A stretch of DNA of 64,000 nucleotides. Origin: Dipylidium caninum. Taxonomy: Eukaryota; Platyhelminthes; Cestoda; Cyclophyllidea; Dipylidiidae. A model generated the notes under the pieces. That model saw only the letters and a program-made list of their open reading frames with translations. It ran no database searches and was not told the origin of the DNA. The stretch lies in contig QEYB01000766.1 of NCBI GenBank assembly GCA_017562135.1, positions 248,001-312,000 of the forward strand. The letters are read 5' to 3'. The position numbers and the translations under genes are program-made. Positions within the stretch are counted from its first letter, which is position 1. Each line of letters starts with the position of its first letter. Shown in pieces: positions 1 to 12,658 of this stretch.

Positions 1-697
1 AGAGGTAATGCCTTAAAACCTCTCCTTCCTTAATAGAATCGACAAATTGTCAAAACAACTTCTTAATCGTGGAAACAAAGTGAGGGATAAAATGTTCTTT
101 CAAAGTATCTGGATAATGTTCATTTCAGTGAGCTTTTTCACCACATACCACCAGCGATAACAATAATAACAAAAGGAGAGGATTTGGGATTGTCTCATAG
201 CTTGAACATGGACAAATATTTTTGTTTTCTCAATGGTTCCTTTCATTTGAATTCCCCTTGCGTTGGCCGCAAGGGACGATGAGAGGAAAGAGCAAACTGA
301 TGTTGAACGGCCAACTGAGATGCGCTGGTGTTCACATCCTCGAGAATGCTTGGTCCGCGTACTCTTGTCGTGCAAACTCTGGAAGTATACACAGCCAACG
401 GAGAACTCCTCCACGGGAGATTTCAATTTTTCACAGAATGTGTGCTTGAAAGAAAGCTTATCCAGTCGGAATTTTTTGCTTTTCACCCAATAACTTCATT
501 CAACGCTCTTATTCATATCGGCGCACATGAACGACCTATTTGGGGTTGGTATCACGTCGGCCAGGCATGGCCTCACGAGGCAGGCGAATGAATAGGCGAC
601 CTGATCCGACAATTTGCCTACATGAAGGTGTTAATTAAATGCGCATTCAGACACGAACACGCCCACGAGCGAGTTACCCAACGGGACACGTCAGGCG

Positions 698-746
698 AGG
701 GGGGCGCGGGGGGGGGAGGGCGGGTCAAAAGGGGGGTTGGATGGGG
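698..746 (+). other. G-rich tract with G-quadruplex potential
   Basis: Six G-runs of three or more (699-704, 708-716, 718-720, 722-724, 731-736, 743-746) lie on the + strand within about 50 nt, separated by short loops. This fits the usual intramolecular quadruplex pattern. Whether it folds in vivo, or is a promoter element, cannot be seen from the sequence. Confidence 0.7.
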
Positions 747-1861
747 CGGAGAGAGGCGGTTTGACCATCCCTGTAAATTCGGTATTTCAAAGTTAGTAGA
801 GGTAGACATGTCACCGTATCTTGCGGAAAACAAAACAAACTCATGACGAAGATATGGCTGAAGACAAAAAAAGAAGCAACTGTCAGACACATCAGCCGAT
901 GAAGTGAAATGACCCGACGACTGCTGATTATGAGATGAGATAAGAAACTCGTGCAAACGCCTTCTAAAAGAGGGAAACTCAATCCCCAAGCGAGGTCCAA
1001 AGTGAAATACATTAAGCGTCCTGTGGACTTCACCTGCCATTGTAATTGGCGGAAAACTACGGTGTCTCCACGCTTTTCCAGTTGGCCCTAGACATAACTT
1101 CGACGTTACGCGTCGGACGGATTTGCCAAGTTTTCCACTCGCTAAAAAGGATAAGAAATTCATTTGAACCTCAAATACACCGAAGTTAAAAGGGAATTTA
1201 TGTATGCTTCAGTTCAGGTATTTCCTCCTCGGAGTTGTATCCAGAATCGTAAAAATAGTCAAATGCTCTCTCTCTATAATCTATGTTTACTATGCTTTAA
1301 GATTTTTTTCCTCCAGTTCATCCTTTGACGGTCGTGTAAAGTCGCGCGCTGTGTCCATTCCGCTGGGATGTCCGAAAATATTTGCGCTGTCTGCATGGTT
1401 ATTTAAAGCTTCTTGTTCTGGATCATTTGGCACACATAGAAGCCACTTTTTGGAAAGCGTTTTTTCTATTTCAGTTCTTTTTTCAGAACACACGTAAGGG
1501 CATTCCGAGTGGTGAGATTGGCCAAGAATTCGGTACAATGGGATTAGTGAAGCAATAATGAATTTAAGCTGTTTGTCTCGCAGTTGAAAATAGAGTCTTT
1601 TTCAGTGGTAGATCAGTATGTGTCCAAAAGTCAGTGAGTGAGACGAGACTTTGTTGAAAATCCTCTTAACCGGATTCCCTATTGCAAGGGTTTTACTCAC
1701 TAACTGGTATCTAACCACACATTCTGATCCGCCTTTTATGATTGGTTTGGTTGTGTAATCACATTTTTTATTATTACTTAAACCTCGTAATTTTCGTACC
1801 ATTTTCACGTTGTACTATGACCTCGGCTCCTCTTCGGCTGTACTTTAATCCACATACGAGC

Positions 1862-1995
1862 TATAAATGAGCCTCTTCCGGATGGCCTGGAGAGCTTCTG
1901 TGCGGCGGCGGCGGCGGCGGCGCTTCCGGTGGGGCGAATACAGCAGAAGAGGCAATCGCTGCAGCCGGATGACTCACCAGAGCCAGGATGAGTCA
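1862..1995 (+). promoter_or_regulatory. GC-rich promoter-like island with TATA, ETS-like and paired AP-1-like sites
   Basis: A TATAAA at 1862 is followed by two CTTCCGG (ETS-type) motifs at 1875 and 1923, a (GCG)n trinucleotide run at about 1902-1922, and two palindromic AP-1-type heptamers, TGACTCA at 1970 and TGAGTCA at 1989, 19 bp apart. This density in an otherwise AT-leaning region suggests a promoter or enhancer. No coding exon was identified next to it, so the target gene is unknown. The motif names are by consensus only. Confidence 0.35.
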
Positions 1996-3203
1996 TCGCC
2001 GACTTTTGGTGTGGCCTAACTCTCGGACCCGGTGCGGTGACGCGAGCGGAGCCCGATCGGCCCTCCGGAGACCGATTCCGATCCCGCACCCACGAGTGAT
2101 GCGCGATTGTGTGAAAGGTTCAACTCAACTCCACGACTACGGTCGCTCGATCGTCCAATCCTTCAGCAAAATTACCTTAAAGGACGACATCTTTGTCCCA
2201 TTAGCTATGCCGAGCATTGGGTCCGGCGATTTACCAGGGGATCATAGGATCCTAATTATTCTTCCTCTTCGGTACTTAAAATTCACCACCAAGTGGACGA
2301 ATTAAGCCCTTTAATTTATCGCTTTTGATGCCTTAACAGATCTTCCACATTGAGGTTTAGGATGCAGGAGCATGAGCTATTCTTTTTGAAGAAATAGTAA
2401 CAAGGGTTGAAAGGAAGCAACTTAAAAACACTTATCGTCGTTTACTGTAAACCGGAAGTCGTTCCTATTCAGGGCTATTGGAAGGTATGTTGAAAGGCTG
2501 AAGATTCATGACAGCTCAAGGTCAATTGTCGAATTATTGCATTTCTGAAAACTTTTGACAGTCATACGAAATAGCACATTGTCCCCTCCCGAAGATCATC
2601 TGTAGGGAATTTAATTGAAGAGAACGGGTATGCATTTTCGCAATTCTTTCAGTGGTGCTCACAGTTTACGATGGAGAAAGAAAGTCCTCGAATGTTGCCG
2701 TAAGGAAAGAGTTGTTCTCGGGATGTGGTGTAATTCGGAAGTTCAGGCTTGAGACAATTAAAGAGAATATATAACAAAGACATTTCTCTAATGTGTTGCT
2801 ATAAATTTAGGTCTTAAATCTACAGAACTTCTTGAGCATTCTACAATGTTACAATTTTTAAGGAGAAGAATGGAGTTGACGCATCTACAAGATCATGACA
2901 TGCCTTAGTTCTTATTATTAATAGAATTTCAGTCGAAGAACATGGCACGGGTACGGAAAAAAAAAATCTATTTGAAACCGCTTTTTTCATTTTCTCCTTG
3001 TCTATCCATTTGTTAGGTGGACATAGAAAACTGTTGGAGAAAAACTGGTGTCAAACGCATCAAATTTACGAAAACCGCAAACACCTCATATTTGGACTGG
3101 AGTTTTTCAAACCAAAATGAATAATTTCCTTTCTCGAAACACCACTTCTCACACGGCTTGTCCGTCTCGAGTCTCGTTCAACGGACTCCAACCCATTTGA
3201 GGC

Positions 3204-3239
3204 CTGTCAACTGACAACGTCAAGTGACGTAACTGACAG
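3204..3239. promoter_or_regulatory. TGAC-repeat cluster with CRE-like site
   Basis: A CTGTCA at 3204 and CTGACAG at 3233 form an imperfect dyad around TGACGTAA (3225-3232, CREB/ATF-type), with further TGAC and GTCA units between them. Repeated half-sites of one factor family are the simplest reading. No adjacent gene was found. Confidence 0.3.
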
Positions 3240-5381
3240 CGAGAGTGTCGTGTGGTCACGCCTTTGCTACATTATGATTCAGGTGTCCGGCTATAATTTT
3301 GCACAATGTGTGCTCCACTTTCTCTAAGCTCGGCGTCGAAACGAGGACTTCGTGACTCAACTACCTTCCACCTTTTCACCAGCTTTTGGAAACCAAATTA
3401 CACTCGTGGAGACGCCTCGAAAGCATATTTTCTGGACCACTTTCCACCCATTCTCCACTCATACTTTGACACCAAGTTAAGTTCCCCTTCAAAGTCTTCA
3501 TTCAGGCAATGTGGGGTGGTCAATAAAAGAAGTGGCGACACACACTTTTTTCACTCTCTTCCCTACTACGGGGCCTCTCTGAACCGCTCTAAATGTAGTA
3601 AACTATTTGGGATGACAAATTAGCCATACTGGTATATTTTGGGATTGTCCAACCTCTTTATAAGTCACGCAATGGTCGAGGCGGGAAGGAAGAAGGTTTG
3701 CATCCTGCACTGTGCCAGAGAATTGTGAATGGGACGGAAGAGTTCTCACTTTTTAATGCCACATCACTTCTCCCGCCTTCTTTTCTACTTCCCCCTCTTC
3801 TCTCACCAAAAGTCCCACTTTCATTAAAGCACATGTCTCACAATTTACTCGTCTGTATGAGTTGAATCGTCTAGTGACTGCAAACATACGTTAACATCTT
3901 CCCCACTTCCCCATTTTTAATGACTCCCCTTTTGGTTCTTTTGTTTAAGCTGACCAATGGAAATCCTCTTGGAATCCTATTAATCCCACACAGCTTATAT
4001 GAATAAACCGTGTTAGCTTTTTCTTCCCACGTTCAGTCGAAATTTCAGTTACATTCGAGTCAAAGCAGAACTTCGTGTGGACTTTGTAATATTCTTAGCC
4101 AATCTGGACGTACGAAAAGCGAAATCACCGAAAAATGCGACCTCCACGGACGACGGATCACGTGAATTAATTGCGTAGATCAAAGACTGGCGATGCTAAA
4201 AGTCCGTTTATGCGAAGTGTGCAGACAGATTGAATGGCGCTGTGTTGTGAAAGCACTTTCCCCTGTCACCTTGACCTTCTGAATGCAGCCCTTGTGGACT
4301 ACGTGTAGACTGAGAACGTTAAATGTCACAATAATCGGCTACATGGCGAAATCTTTTCATCCTTATTCCATAGCATAAGGAATGTGGTGGACCACGATGG
4401 ACCAGACGCCTTTTTTACTTGCCGCGATTTGCAACAACCAGTTGCTTTTCCAGCATTGTACTCCTTAAGATGTTTTTGTCTCCGGCGAGTAACATTTGCG
4501 CTAAACTGAGAGTGGGAAAATCCAAAACAAAATGAAAAATGAGTGTCTTTATTAATTCATATAGATAAATTATTGCTGTGCGTGAACGACAGAATAAAAA
4601 ACTCACCTCCCGCTCTTATTTGGAAATAGTTGACCTTCGACGAGGGGCGAAGGCCAAACTTCAGCTTTTGTGTACCACTCTAGGAACAGCATAAAAAACT
4701 GACAAGTTATGAATTGAAACCTGACGTATTTTGATAGAAAATATCATTCCTACGTACTTCACCTATCGCTGGTTTATCTCGGCAGCATGACGGGATAACT
4801 ATTTTAGCTTTATTCGTCCTTCTACCCTAGTAACTAAACCTTCATCCGCCTGAATCAACATACAACTAGTCCGTCGGACGACGGAGGAACCTGGCTGCCG
4901 AACTTTATGAAGGATTAAACACTATGACAGACATTTCTGTATCGAATTTACCCACGAGGTCCTAATCAAACACTAGAATATGTTCCATGACAACTTTTTA
5001 TACGATGGCGGTCTAGCTCTTTAAGGCTTATCCTCCCACACAGGGGAGTTCGACTTTAACTCTTATCCCACCTTCATTTTTAGGTACCGGAGAGTTGCTT
5101 TACCATTTCCGTCTTCACTAGTTTTACCTGCATTAAAAAAAATTGTGTAATAAATCTTTGAGCCTGTGTACACTGGCGACTGTTTGTCAGACGAGTCTTC
5201 TCTCTCAAAAAACAAAACGGTTGACACTGGATACTATCTAACAATTAGACTGTTTGGCAGTTGAGACCATTTCGTACAGTCGCCCAATGCGCCACTAAAT
5301 TGTCGCCGCCGTCGCTGCAAAAGACGGCGTCCAGCGGTCCAAGCAGCGCCTGCTGCACCTGCCATTGCCTCGCTCAGACGT

Positions 5382-5432
5382 CCAATCAGGCATCGATTAT
5401 TTGCATGGCCTCCGAGGCCTCGTGCTGATTGG
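5382..5432. promoter_or_regulatory. CCAAT / octamer / inverted CCAAT cluster
   Basis: Within 51 bp are CCAAT (5382-5386), a perfect octamer ATTTGCAT (5399-5406, POU-type), the palindrome CGAGGCCTCG (5413-5422) and ATTGG, an inverted CCAAT (5428-5432). The flanks (5280-5480) are locally GC-rich. This looks like a proximal promoter or enhancer core, but no exon could be assigned to it on either strand. Confidence 0.35.
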
Positions 5433-6114
5433 CCAGCCGCGGTTGCCAAGTCCCTCTGTGCTCGCGCCGCCCTAGCAGGTCGCAAAGAGGGATTAACAAG
5501 AAAAAAGTACACTCGAGTATGCATTTTCGCCAGAGAAGCGCATTTTGTGACTTGACAGTTGCATTTCATGTGGATATTATGCCTACAATGGGCACTACTG
5601 CCTCCTTCTTTGTATTAACCAGCCCACTGGCTACTTACATGGCCTGAAAGGAAAGTCAAACCCATGAAAGCTGCCACTGCCTCTTTCGGTTTGTAAGAGT
5701 AGGTTAACCACATGGGTTTCTTCCCAGTGTCCACTATTGAGAACTCTGTCTTCAATGCCTAACTGGAGCGAAGACCACCAAACTGTACAAAATTTTGTTC
5801 CCAAAGGAGTTAATCTAATTCGTTGTGGGGCAATGTGTTAGACACCTCGATTAACAATTCATTGACGCGGGCCAAGACGATACAAAGGGAAGGATGTGGA
5901 CAAAGCACCGTCCATTCGAAACAGCATTAGAACTTCTCCATGTGAGGCCTTTCTCGGCGATTACTGAATCCGCTTTGGGGCTTCAGCATAAGTTTGGTGG
6001 GTACACCTTCCAATTTTTCAAGTTGTTGGAAGAAAATTTATGGGCTGGGAGTCGATGGAAGTATGATGACCCGCATTTCCATTAAATATTATAGAAAAGG
6101 AATGAAGTAGTTTC

Positions 6115-6345
6115 CTGTTGTTGTTGTAAGGTGGCCGATATTGAACAGATGTTGTATTCTTCCTTTCACACAAATACATGCCCTGTTGGTAGGCGCCTCG
6201 CTTCCCCCTTAGTTGTCTTGAGGTACGAGGAGAAAAAGGGTTGTTGAGACTTGGGACGGAGTCAATGGCGATAATATTGCAAGTCTTCATTAATAAAACA
6301 ATGTATCCTAAAAAGGCCTCCTGTTGTTGAAGCAGCCACCTTACA
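6115..6345. repeat. Short direct plus inverted repeat pair
   Basis: CCTGTTGTTG occurs at 6115-6124 and again at 6320-6329. Each copy is followed closely by members of an 11-bp inverted pair, TGTAAGGTGGC at 6125-6135 and GCCACCTTACA at 6335-6345. The spacing (about 220 bp) would suit a small non-autonomous element, but no target-site duplication or longer terminal repeat is visible, so chance remains possible. Confidence 0.3.
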
Positions 6346-7512
6346 GCGTGCCTCTGAGCAAGAAATTTAATTTAGTGTTAGATCATTATTTTTTGCACTT
6401 ATTTATCACAACTCAGCACTTATCTTCACAAAGGCATGTAGCTAAACACCACTGAATATGTCACTACGTGGAGAGTCCGATTCTTCTATGGAAAATATTT
6501 TACGGCGCAAGACAGCAGTCTTCACCTGCGATTTTGATGAACTCATTTTGATGTTTTCGTTTTCTCTCACAACCTCAGTGATGATAATGTGACCAGGCGC
6601 AAATTGCCATCTGCACGGAGGTGAAGTCAAATGGGGCATTTGGCTGTGACTGAAATAGCTGCATTGCTTTGCGAGGTTAGTCGGAACTGGCATTCTTTGC
6701 CTCCTTTCGCCCTCCATATTTTTGGGTGTCCATTCTGTTAATTTATCCCAGCCTCCGTTAAACATGAGGCAAATATTGCCGTATGCACCATCTTTTCCAC
6801 TGGTGTAAGTGTTTTACTTGCCACAACATTAGAAACCTTCCCTATTGCCTCGTTATTCCGCTAAGGCATCTGTATAACGGCAGTCTTGCCTGCTGGAAGA
6901 GCAAAGTAATCATTTTCTCTCTTTTGTATTCAGCACCGAATGCAATCGCTTCACTACGTAATGAGTCGGTGGATGTTAAGTGTCTGTGCCGAATAGAACC
7001 TCTCGGTGCTACGACGCTCTCGTACCATCTTCACCGAATGATACAGTGGAAAGGAAACGAGTGATTGTCAACTTGTGACACACGACTGTTTGTCCTCAGT
7101 CTCAGACCTAATCATGGAGGCTTCGAGGTTGGGCCAAAAGCCCACAGGATAGTGAAATCCTCATTTATTGCATTTTAATCAGACCTGTTAGGAGGTTAGT
7201 GGAAAATGGGGAATGTGTGAATTACCACGTAGTGTAGAACAAGGGAACAATGCTTCTTTCCTTGAAAATCTCCTCAGTGATGAGTTTGTACTTCTCGGTC
7301 CAGACTCCAGGGCAGCAGCCCATCTTTATAATAAACTGCGTCGACGCGGAAGGTCTATTGTCCGTCTGCCGAGGAGCCACAAACACGGTCACGAGGTCGC
7401 TTTATTTCGCGCAAACACGCATTACTGGGGACTAACAGGCCGACGATCAGTAACAGGAGCTTGCGGATCTCTCCTGCTCCTGAATAGTACAACTTCAAGG
7501 TTTCATGTAATG

Positions 7513-7539
7513 CGGCGCCAGAGAAAGCAACTGGCGCCG
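7513..7539. repeat. Perfect 9-bp inverted repeat (hairpin)
   Basis: CGGCGCCAG (7513-7521) is followed by a 9-nt loop and its exact complement CTGGCGCCG (7531-7539). Eight of the nine pairs are G:C, so the hairpin would be very stable in RNA or single-stranded DNA. It lies inside an unassigned open frame (7213-7626, +) with no recognisable homology. Confidence 0.6.
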
Positions 7540-10500
7540 ACGAAGTTTAGAAATAACTTTTATCGTTTAATTAGGCAATGCGATGTTTGTTTACCTGGTA
7601 AACTTGTTAATATGACCGCAAAGTAGGCGCGGTAAGCATTGGAGGATATAGCCGCAATGCGGTCGGACTCTCATGTCCATCCTGTGCTTGTCCCACCGAA
7701 TAATGAGGTAGCTGGGAGTAAAAGGCCTCTACTACCTCCCAAGGGCTGGCCATTGGCGTATTTTGGAAATAATGGATAAAAGAGAAAAGTTAGAGTTGGA
7801 GGGGGACTTCTCCCTAAGGAAGATGGCCTTTTTCAGGAAATAAGTTCAGGCGTAAACGCACACTAAGTCGCATGCTGCTTTTCTGGGAGCCACGGAAGTG
7901 CCGACTTGGAGGAGTTTGTGCGCGAATGCATCGCTCCTCGTGCCGACATCGACGTGGCGATGTGGTTCTGTTCTTCTTCATCGTCGCTGTCAACACGAAT
8001 TTAAACTAACCGCCTCCGTGATATATACCTTAATTGTGAGTATTCAAAAGTGGAGACAATTTTTGTCTTGCAATCTAGCTCTAAGGCTTCTCTCCTAATG
8101 CCAGCCGAGTACAGAGTTAAGACTGCTAGATGGCAAACGTAGCAAGTCATTGTCAAGATAGAAGGGAAAATTAGATGGGAGTGAGTAGGTTAAAGATTCC
8201 TCTCGTTATTCCTCTACCGCCGTGCCATGAACCGTGGTACATCAAACATCTCAATGAACCCCGGTCGACAGTTGAAAATTCTTTTTAGTTTGAATCGCCT
8301 TGGATATGCATGTTATTATTATATTTCACTCAGAAGGAGGGATTCGTGTCGTGGTTCTTATCACCGCCGTGACAGTGTCCAATTAAGCTCAAATTCGGCC
8401 ACGGGGAAATGGATGCAGCCTACGGGGTGTGGGCGGCCAGAATTTTCAACTTCTAAGTTAGTCGACACTGCGAACATGAACGTTATACCACAACAGTCAT
8501 TCTTGTTGGCATGACAGTTTTGTCAGCTCGCAAGGACGAACGATCGCTTGCCCGATCACTCTCCACTTAGTTTATGTGTGTGTGGATGGATGCGACCTTC
8601 CATTTCTCGGGGTTTTGACCAGGCTTTGATGGCTCTAGTAGCATATCAACAAAAGTGACGAGGTCAGTTTGTATCATCGGTGTTAAGATGAAAGTTATTA
8701 TGCTCTGAGGCTCTCTGGGCGGATACAAGAGTCCTCAATTTTCATTTCCCGTGATCTCTTCATGAGCCTTGTCGAGTTTTCATTCAAGTCGACTAAGTGA
8801 ACCACTGTCACTGAAATGACTGAACGTCTCCTGTAGAACTCTATGTAGAGGCTTAAAAGCGGCTCTGAGGCCTATGACTGACGAACTCTTCAGACAGCTT
8901 ATTCTAAGGGCCCGTACGACAGACCCGCAGTACATTAAATCCCCTGCAAAATTTTTACTTTACTTCCTCGTGTAACCACTTTCTCAAGTCGAAAGTGTTG
9001 GGTGATTGGGATAGTCTTTTCACTAAATTCCATCCCGTTCGTGTCTCCCTGCGTTCGACTGCGGTCAGTAGTTGTCGCTGTTTCAAATTTAGCCAGTGGT
9101 GTAGTTTCACCACGCTTATCGTTGCGGCCGTTTTTCGAGGGTCCACAGAGTTTTCGGCACCACGGCATCCACATCACTCGTGTTAGTTCAAATTTTTTAT
9201 CATCTGCTATCAGTATGCTGTCAAGAAATAGTCTACCTTAATGTTTTGAATAGCGTAGTTCGGTACATTAACGTTCAAGAGTCTCTTGGATAAATCATGG
9301 AACATTCGGAAAATCCCTCAAACTTTTGAAAGAAACTCTCCACGTTTTGCTATCAGTCGTTAGCGAAGTGAAAAGTGGTAGGAAGGAATTTCCCTTTCCG
9401 AAAACATTTTGTATCCGTGGGAACTTATCATCCTCATCCGTTTCGGTCATCTTTTTGGTGAAATTCTATAGACATGCCGTACTAATCTTGCTCCACTTAA
9501 GGTCTCTTGTGAGGGGATTCTGGCGAGTTATTCAAACATTAAACTACCTTTTTATGACCAGTTATAATTTGCATATGTATTCAAGTCATCGACAGTCAAG
9601 AGAGAACACAAACGAGGCTGTCAAACACAGTTGTATTCGGTGCCACTCAAACACTGCGGTCTCATATTTGCCCAGAAGATGAACTGGCCGACATGCGCAT
9701 GAGCCGACAGCAGAGCCTGACAATCGGCAGTTAATCATGTCCTCGTGTCCATAAATATTTTCAATGAGATTAACATCTTTGCGTCCTCCTGAGCCATTTT
9801 ATGCAACAGCTAAGTATTCTCGGTGCTGGCGGTCTTCTAGGCGTTTGGTGCATTTGCCGCGGACGCAATTCCCGCAATACTTTGCCTCTGCGTATACTAC
9901 CTAGTTATACAATCCCTAATCACAATAAGTTCCCGATGCGAGCATTTCTCCTGCTATGGAAAGAGATAATAAGGCACAACTTCCTAGTGGGATCCAATTT
10001 TCCCATGAGACCAGATCAGATTGACTTTCCTACTCATTCGACTTCCTCTCCTTCATCCACCTATTTTACCATCTGCATCAAGAGCTCGTCAGTACCGCAG
10101 CCCTCCTACGTCAAGAGTATCCAAAATTCCTCTTGTTTATGGGTGGGCAGTGCGCAGACCATGTTGCTTGGCATGAAGGCATTATAGTGGGAAGGGAGGA
10201 ACTTGCATCCATCATGGCCAGAAGAGCCAAGAGGGAAATATACGTCTAAAAGGCCTATTACAGAGATATAATCGTTTCGGAAGATGAAGAGATATTTTCT
10301 CTGACAAAAATCGCATCTAAATGCAGCGGTTGCCCTTCGTAAGACTTAAAAAGTGCACTGACTTGAAGTGTTAAGCTCCAGGAATTCCTCGGTTTAGAAG
10401 CCTTCCATGCATTGGGAAATCGAAGTTAAAATAGGATTTTTATTCCTAATTTGTATGTGATAAAACTTGTATAAGATTTGTGTGTGAGATGAGGTGAGGG

Positions 10501-12658
10501 GTGGCTCCAATGCCATAGGACGAAGGATCCGAGAGTCAACCGCTGCTCACTACAACCGAAAACTTTGTCGTTATGTGTAAAATCTGTGTGGTGACTAAGC
10601 CCAAACGTCAAATAAAATGGAACAACAGGTCATTGTCGGCGATTTTTTTGTGGGCGCCTGTGAATGGTGCCTTCACCTGATCAGTGCTGACCTTGTCATT
10701 CTGAATCACAATCTACTTTGAAGTAGATTATAAATCATTTTTTTTTTTTATACAAGTCAATGAACAGTAGCCTTTAAGCTGACTACGCCTATGAGACGTT
10801 CGGCTAAAAAGAGACAAAACACTGATTCAACTAAAATTACATGATTTCAACGACTGTTTTACTTATGCAAATGCCCACTATATTAGCATTCCCAAAAGGT
10901 TCTGTCTATTCAAGCCAAGCTTGTGAGTGGAGCGTAGCAAATCTGGCTGCGGTTTATAGAAGTAAATAATTCAGTGATAATTTCTAGAACAGAGTCTTGA
11001 CAGGGGTTTTAAAATCAAATAAAAATCAAAACAAAATGCCGTATGCGTAAACTGGGCAGAAAATGAAGAACTGGGAATCTTAAAGTGTGTAGGGTTTGTT
11101 TTAATGTGTACTTTATTTTGCAAGGTTCTCACCGCTTGCCACCATTGCGTAAAGCTTAGTGACATGCGCCAAGATTTGACAATAGTATCTCAGCCTCTTG
11201 TACGTTGATAGGAGCACCTGATATTGCTACGTGTTTTCGGTAACTCGTAGTAGTTTAAAGATCCAGCAAGGGAAACTCAACTTCTCGGGAATTTCGCATG
11301 ATTGAAATATAATAGGGTCATACAATCTCTTAAGGCGAAGAAATCTCTACTTTTGAATCTGGATAAACTAATGTTTACAAAATTAATAGGAGTACCATAT
11401 GCACTTTTAGGCGTTGAAAAAGTGCAATCCTTGAGAGGTACTAAGGTATTGAAACGTATTTCATTTCAGGTCTGAGATTATAGGCTAAGCCAGGACACAA
11501 TGCTGCCAAGGAAAAGGGAAGGAGGGCTTAAAATCCAAACAACTTGGAGCGGCTAATTTAAGTGAATAAGGTACGCGGGGGAAAAGTCAACCCGAGTCCG
11601 TTAAGTATACTTACTTTGAGCCTGTGATCAAAGTTTGAAATACATAAAGGTTAGTCCCACCCATATAACATAAATGTATATGTAAGTGACAATTACATTA
11701 TGGCCTAACGTGTTTTTGTTGAATAAGTAGGAAATTAGAATGATGTTAGTAAGCAGACACGTGGACAACATAGTAGTTAAAAATAAGTCACAATCTGGCA
11801 AATTTCAACAATAAAGTCTTATAGAACACCTTCAAATTGGGGCTTTTCGTGTAACTCTTGTGCGCATACTTCTCATATCAGCCGAAGAGATTCGCATTGT
11901 AGACCGATAATTGTTTACCTCCCGTATACGCTTTTTAGATAGTCGTTACGAAGAATATAAGTTCGAAATAGCAAATACTCACGAGTAGCTAGTTTAGTCG
12001 ACCGTCGAAAGAGTTACGAGACGATGAACTCCATGCGTGACAACATAGGAACCTTGGGATCAGCCTGAATTAAATAAATTTCGTAGTATTACAAGGGATT
12101 ACAGTAGAGTTTCGGTAGTCTCTATCATTCTTCATAAGAAGAGATAGTGTTGAACATTTCACAGTGGAGAGTGCTAAGACAGGTTCCGGCATGTGGAAGC
12201 GGGGAGTTAAAGGGGTATTTGGTGTAGTCATTCCCAGTAGTCAGAGGCGGAGTGACTTTTAGAACAGTTTTATCATATATGGTTCTTCAAGACATCACAA
12301 AGGTATACATTGAGATATTTCGTGTTCTGAAAATTTTGACAATTTAAAATATAATGCCTTTGGGACTTTGTTTATGCCATTTAATTCTACGATTGTTAGC
12401 AGCATGTTGCTCTGGGTGCCCCGTTGACATTGTTGCAGGGGGATACAAGATCACTCGGCATTACCAGTAGTAGTCGTTGTTACGCCAGAAAACATTTTCC
12501 GTAAAAACAATTAAATCACAAAATAACTAACACGTAAATAGACGTAAGTTTAGTACACGGATATTAAAAGATTTGAAAGTAAATGATGGTGTGTTTATAT
12601 AACTAACTCGACGCTAACCCGCTGGGTTTGAGCCTGTCATTCAGGCCTGTGCTTCGGC

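Larger units (their letters stand above)
1..12658. other. Gene-poor 12.6 kb flank without a recognisable gene
   Basis: I see no exon that matches a known family on either strand. Open frames are short (at most about 180 codons), overlap each other on both strands, and are low-complexity or carried by GC-rich islands. The longest, on the - strand at 618-1163, is rich in Pro/Ser because it crosses a G-rich tract and has no recognisable domain. The block contains several compact GC-rich patches with clustered factor-like sites (about 1.86-2.1 kb and 5.28-5.48 kb), a G-quadruplex-like tract and a strong hairpin, listed separately. It may be intergenic DNA, a very long intron or the 5' regulatory region of a gene outside the window. 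The sequence alone does not decide. Confidence 0.6.

Noticed and set aside
618..1163. 181-codon open frame on the - strand
   Set aside because: It crosses the G-rich tract (giving a Pro-rich tail), has no recognisable domain, and overlaps equally long frames on the other strand.
7213..7626. 137-codon open frame on the + strand
   Set aside because: No recognised family, and no splice or promoter context beyond the hairpin. Length is within chance for this composition.
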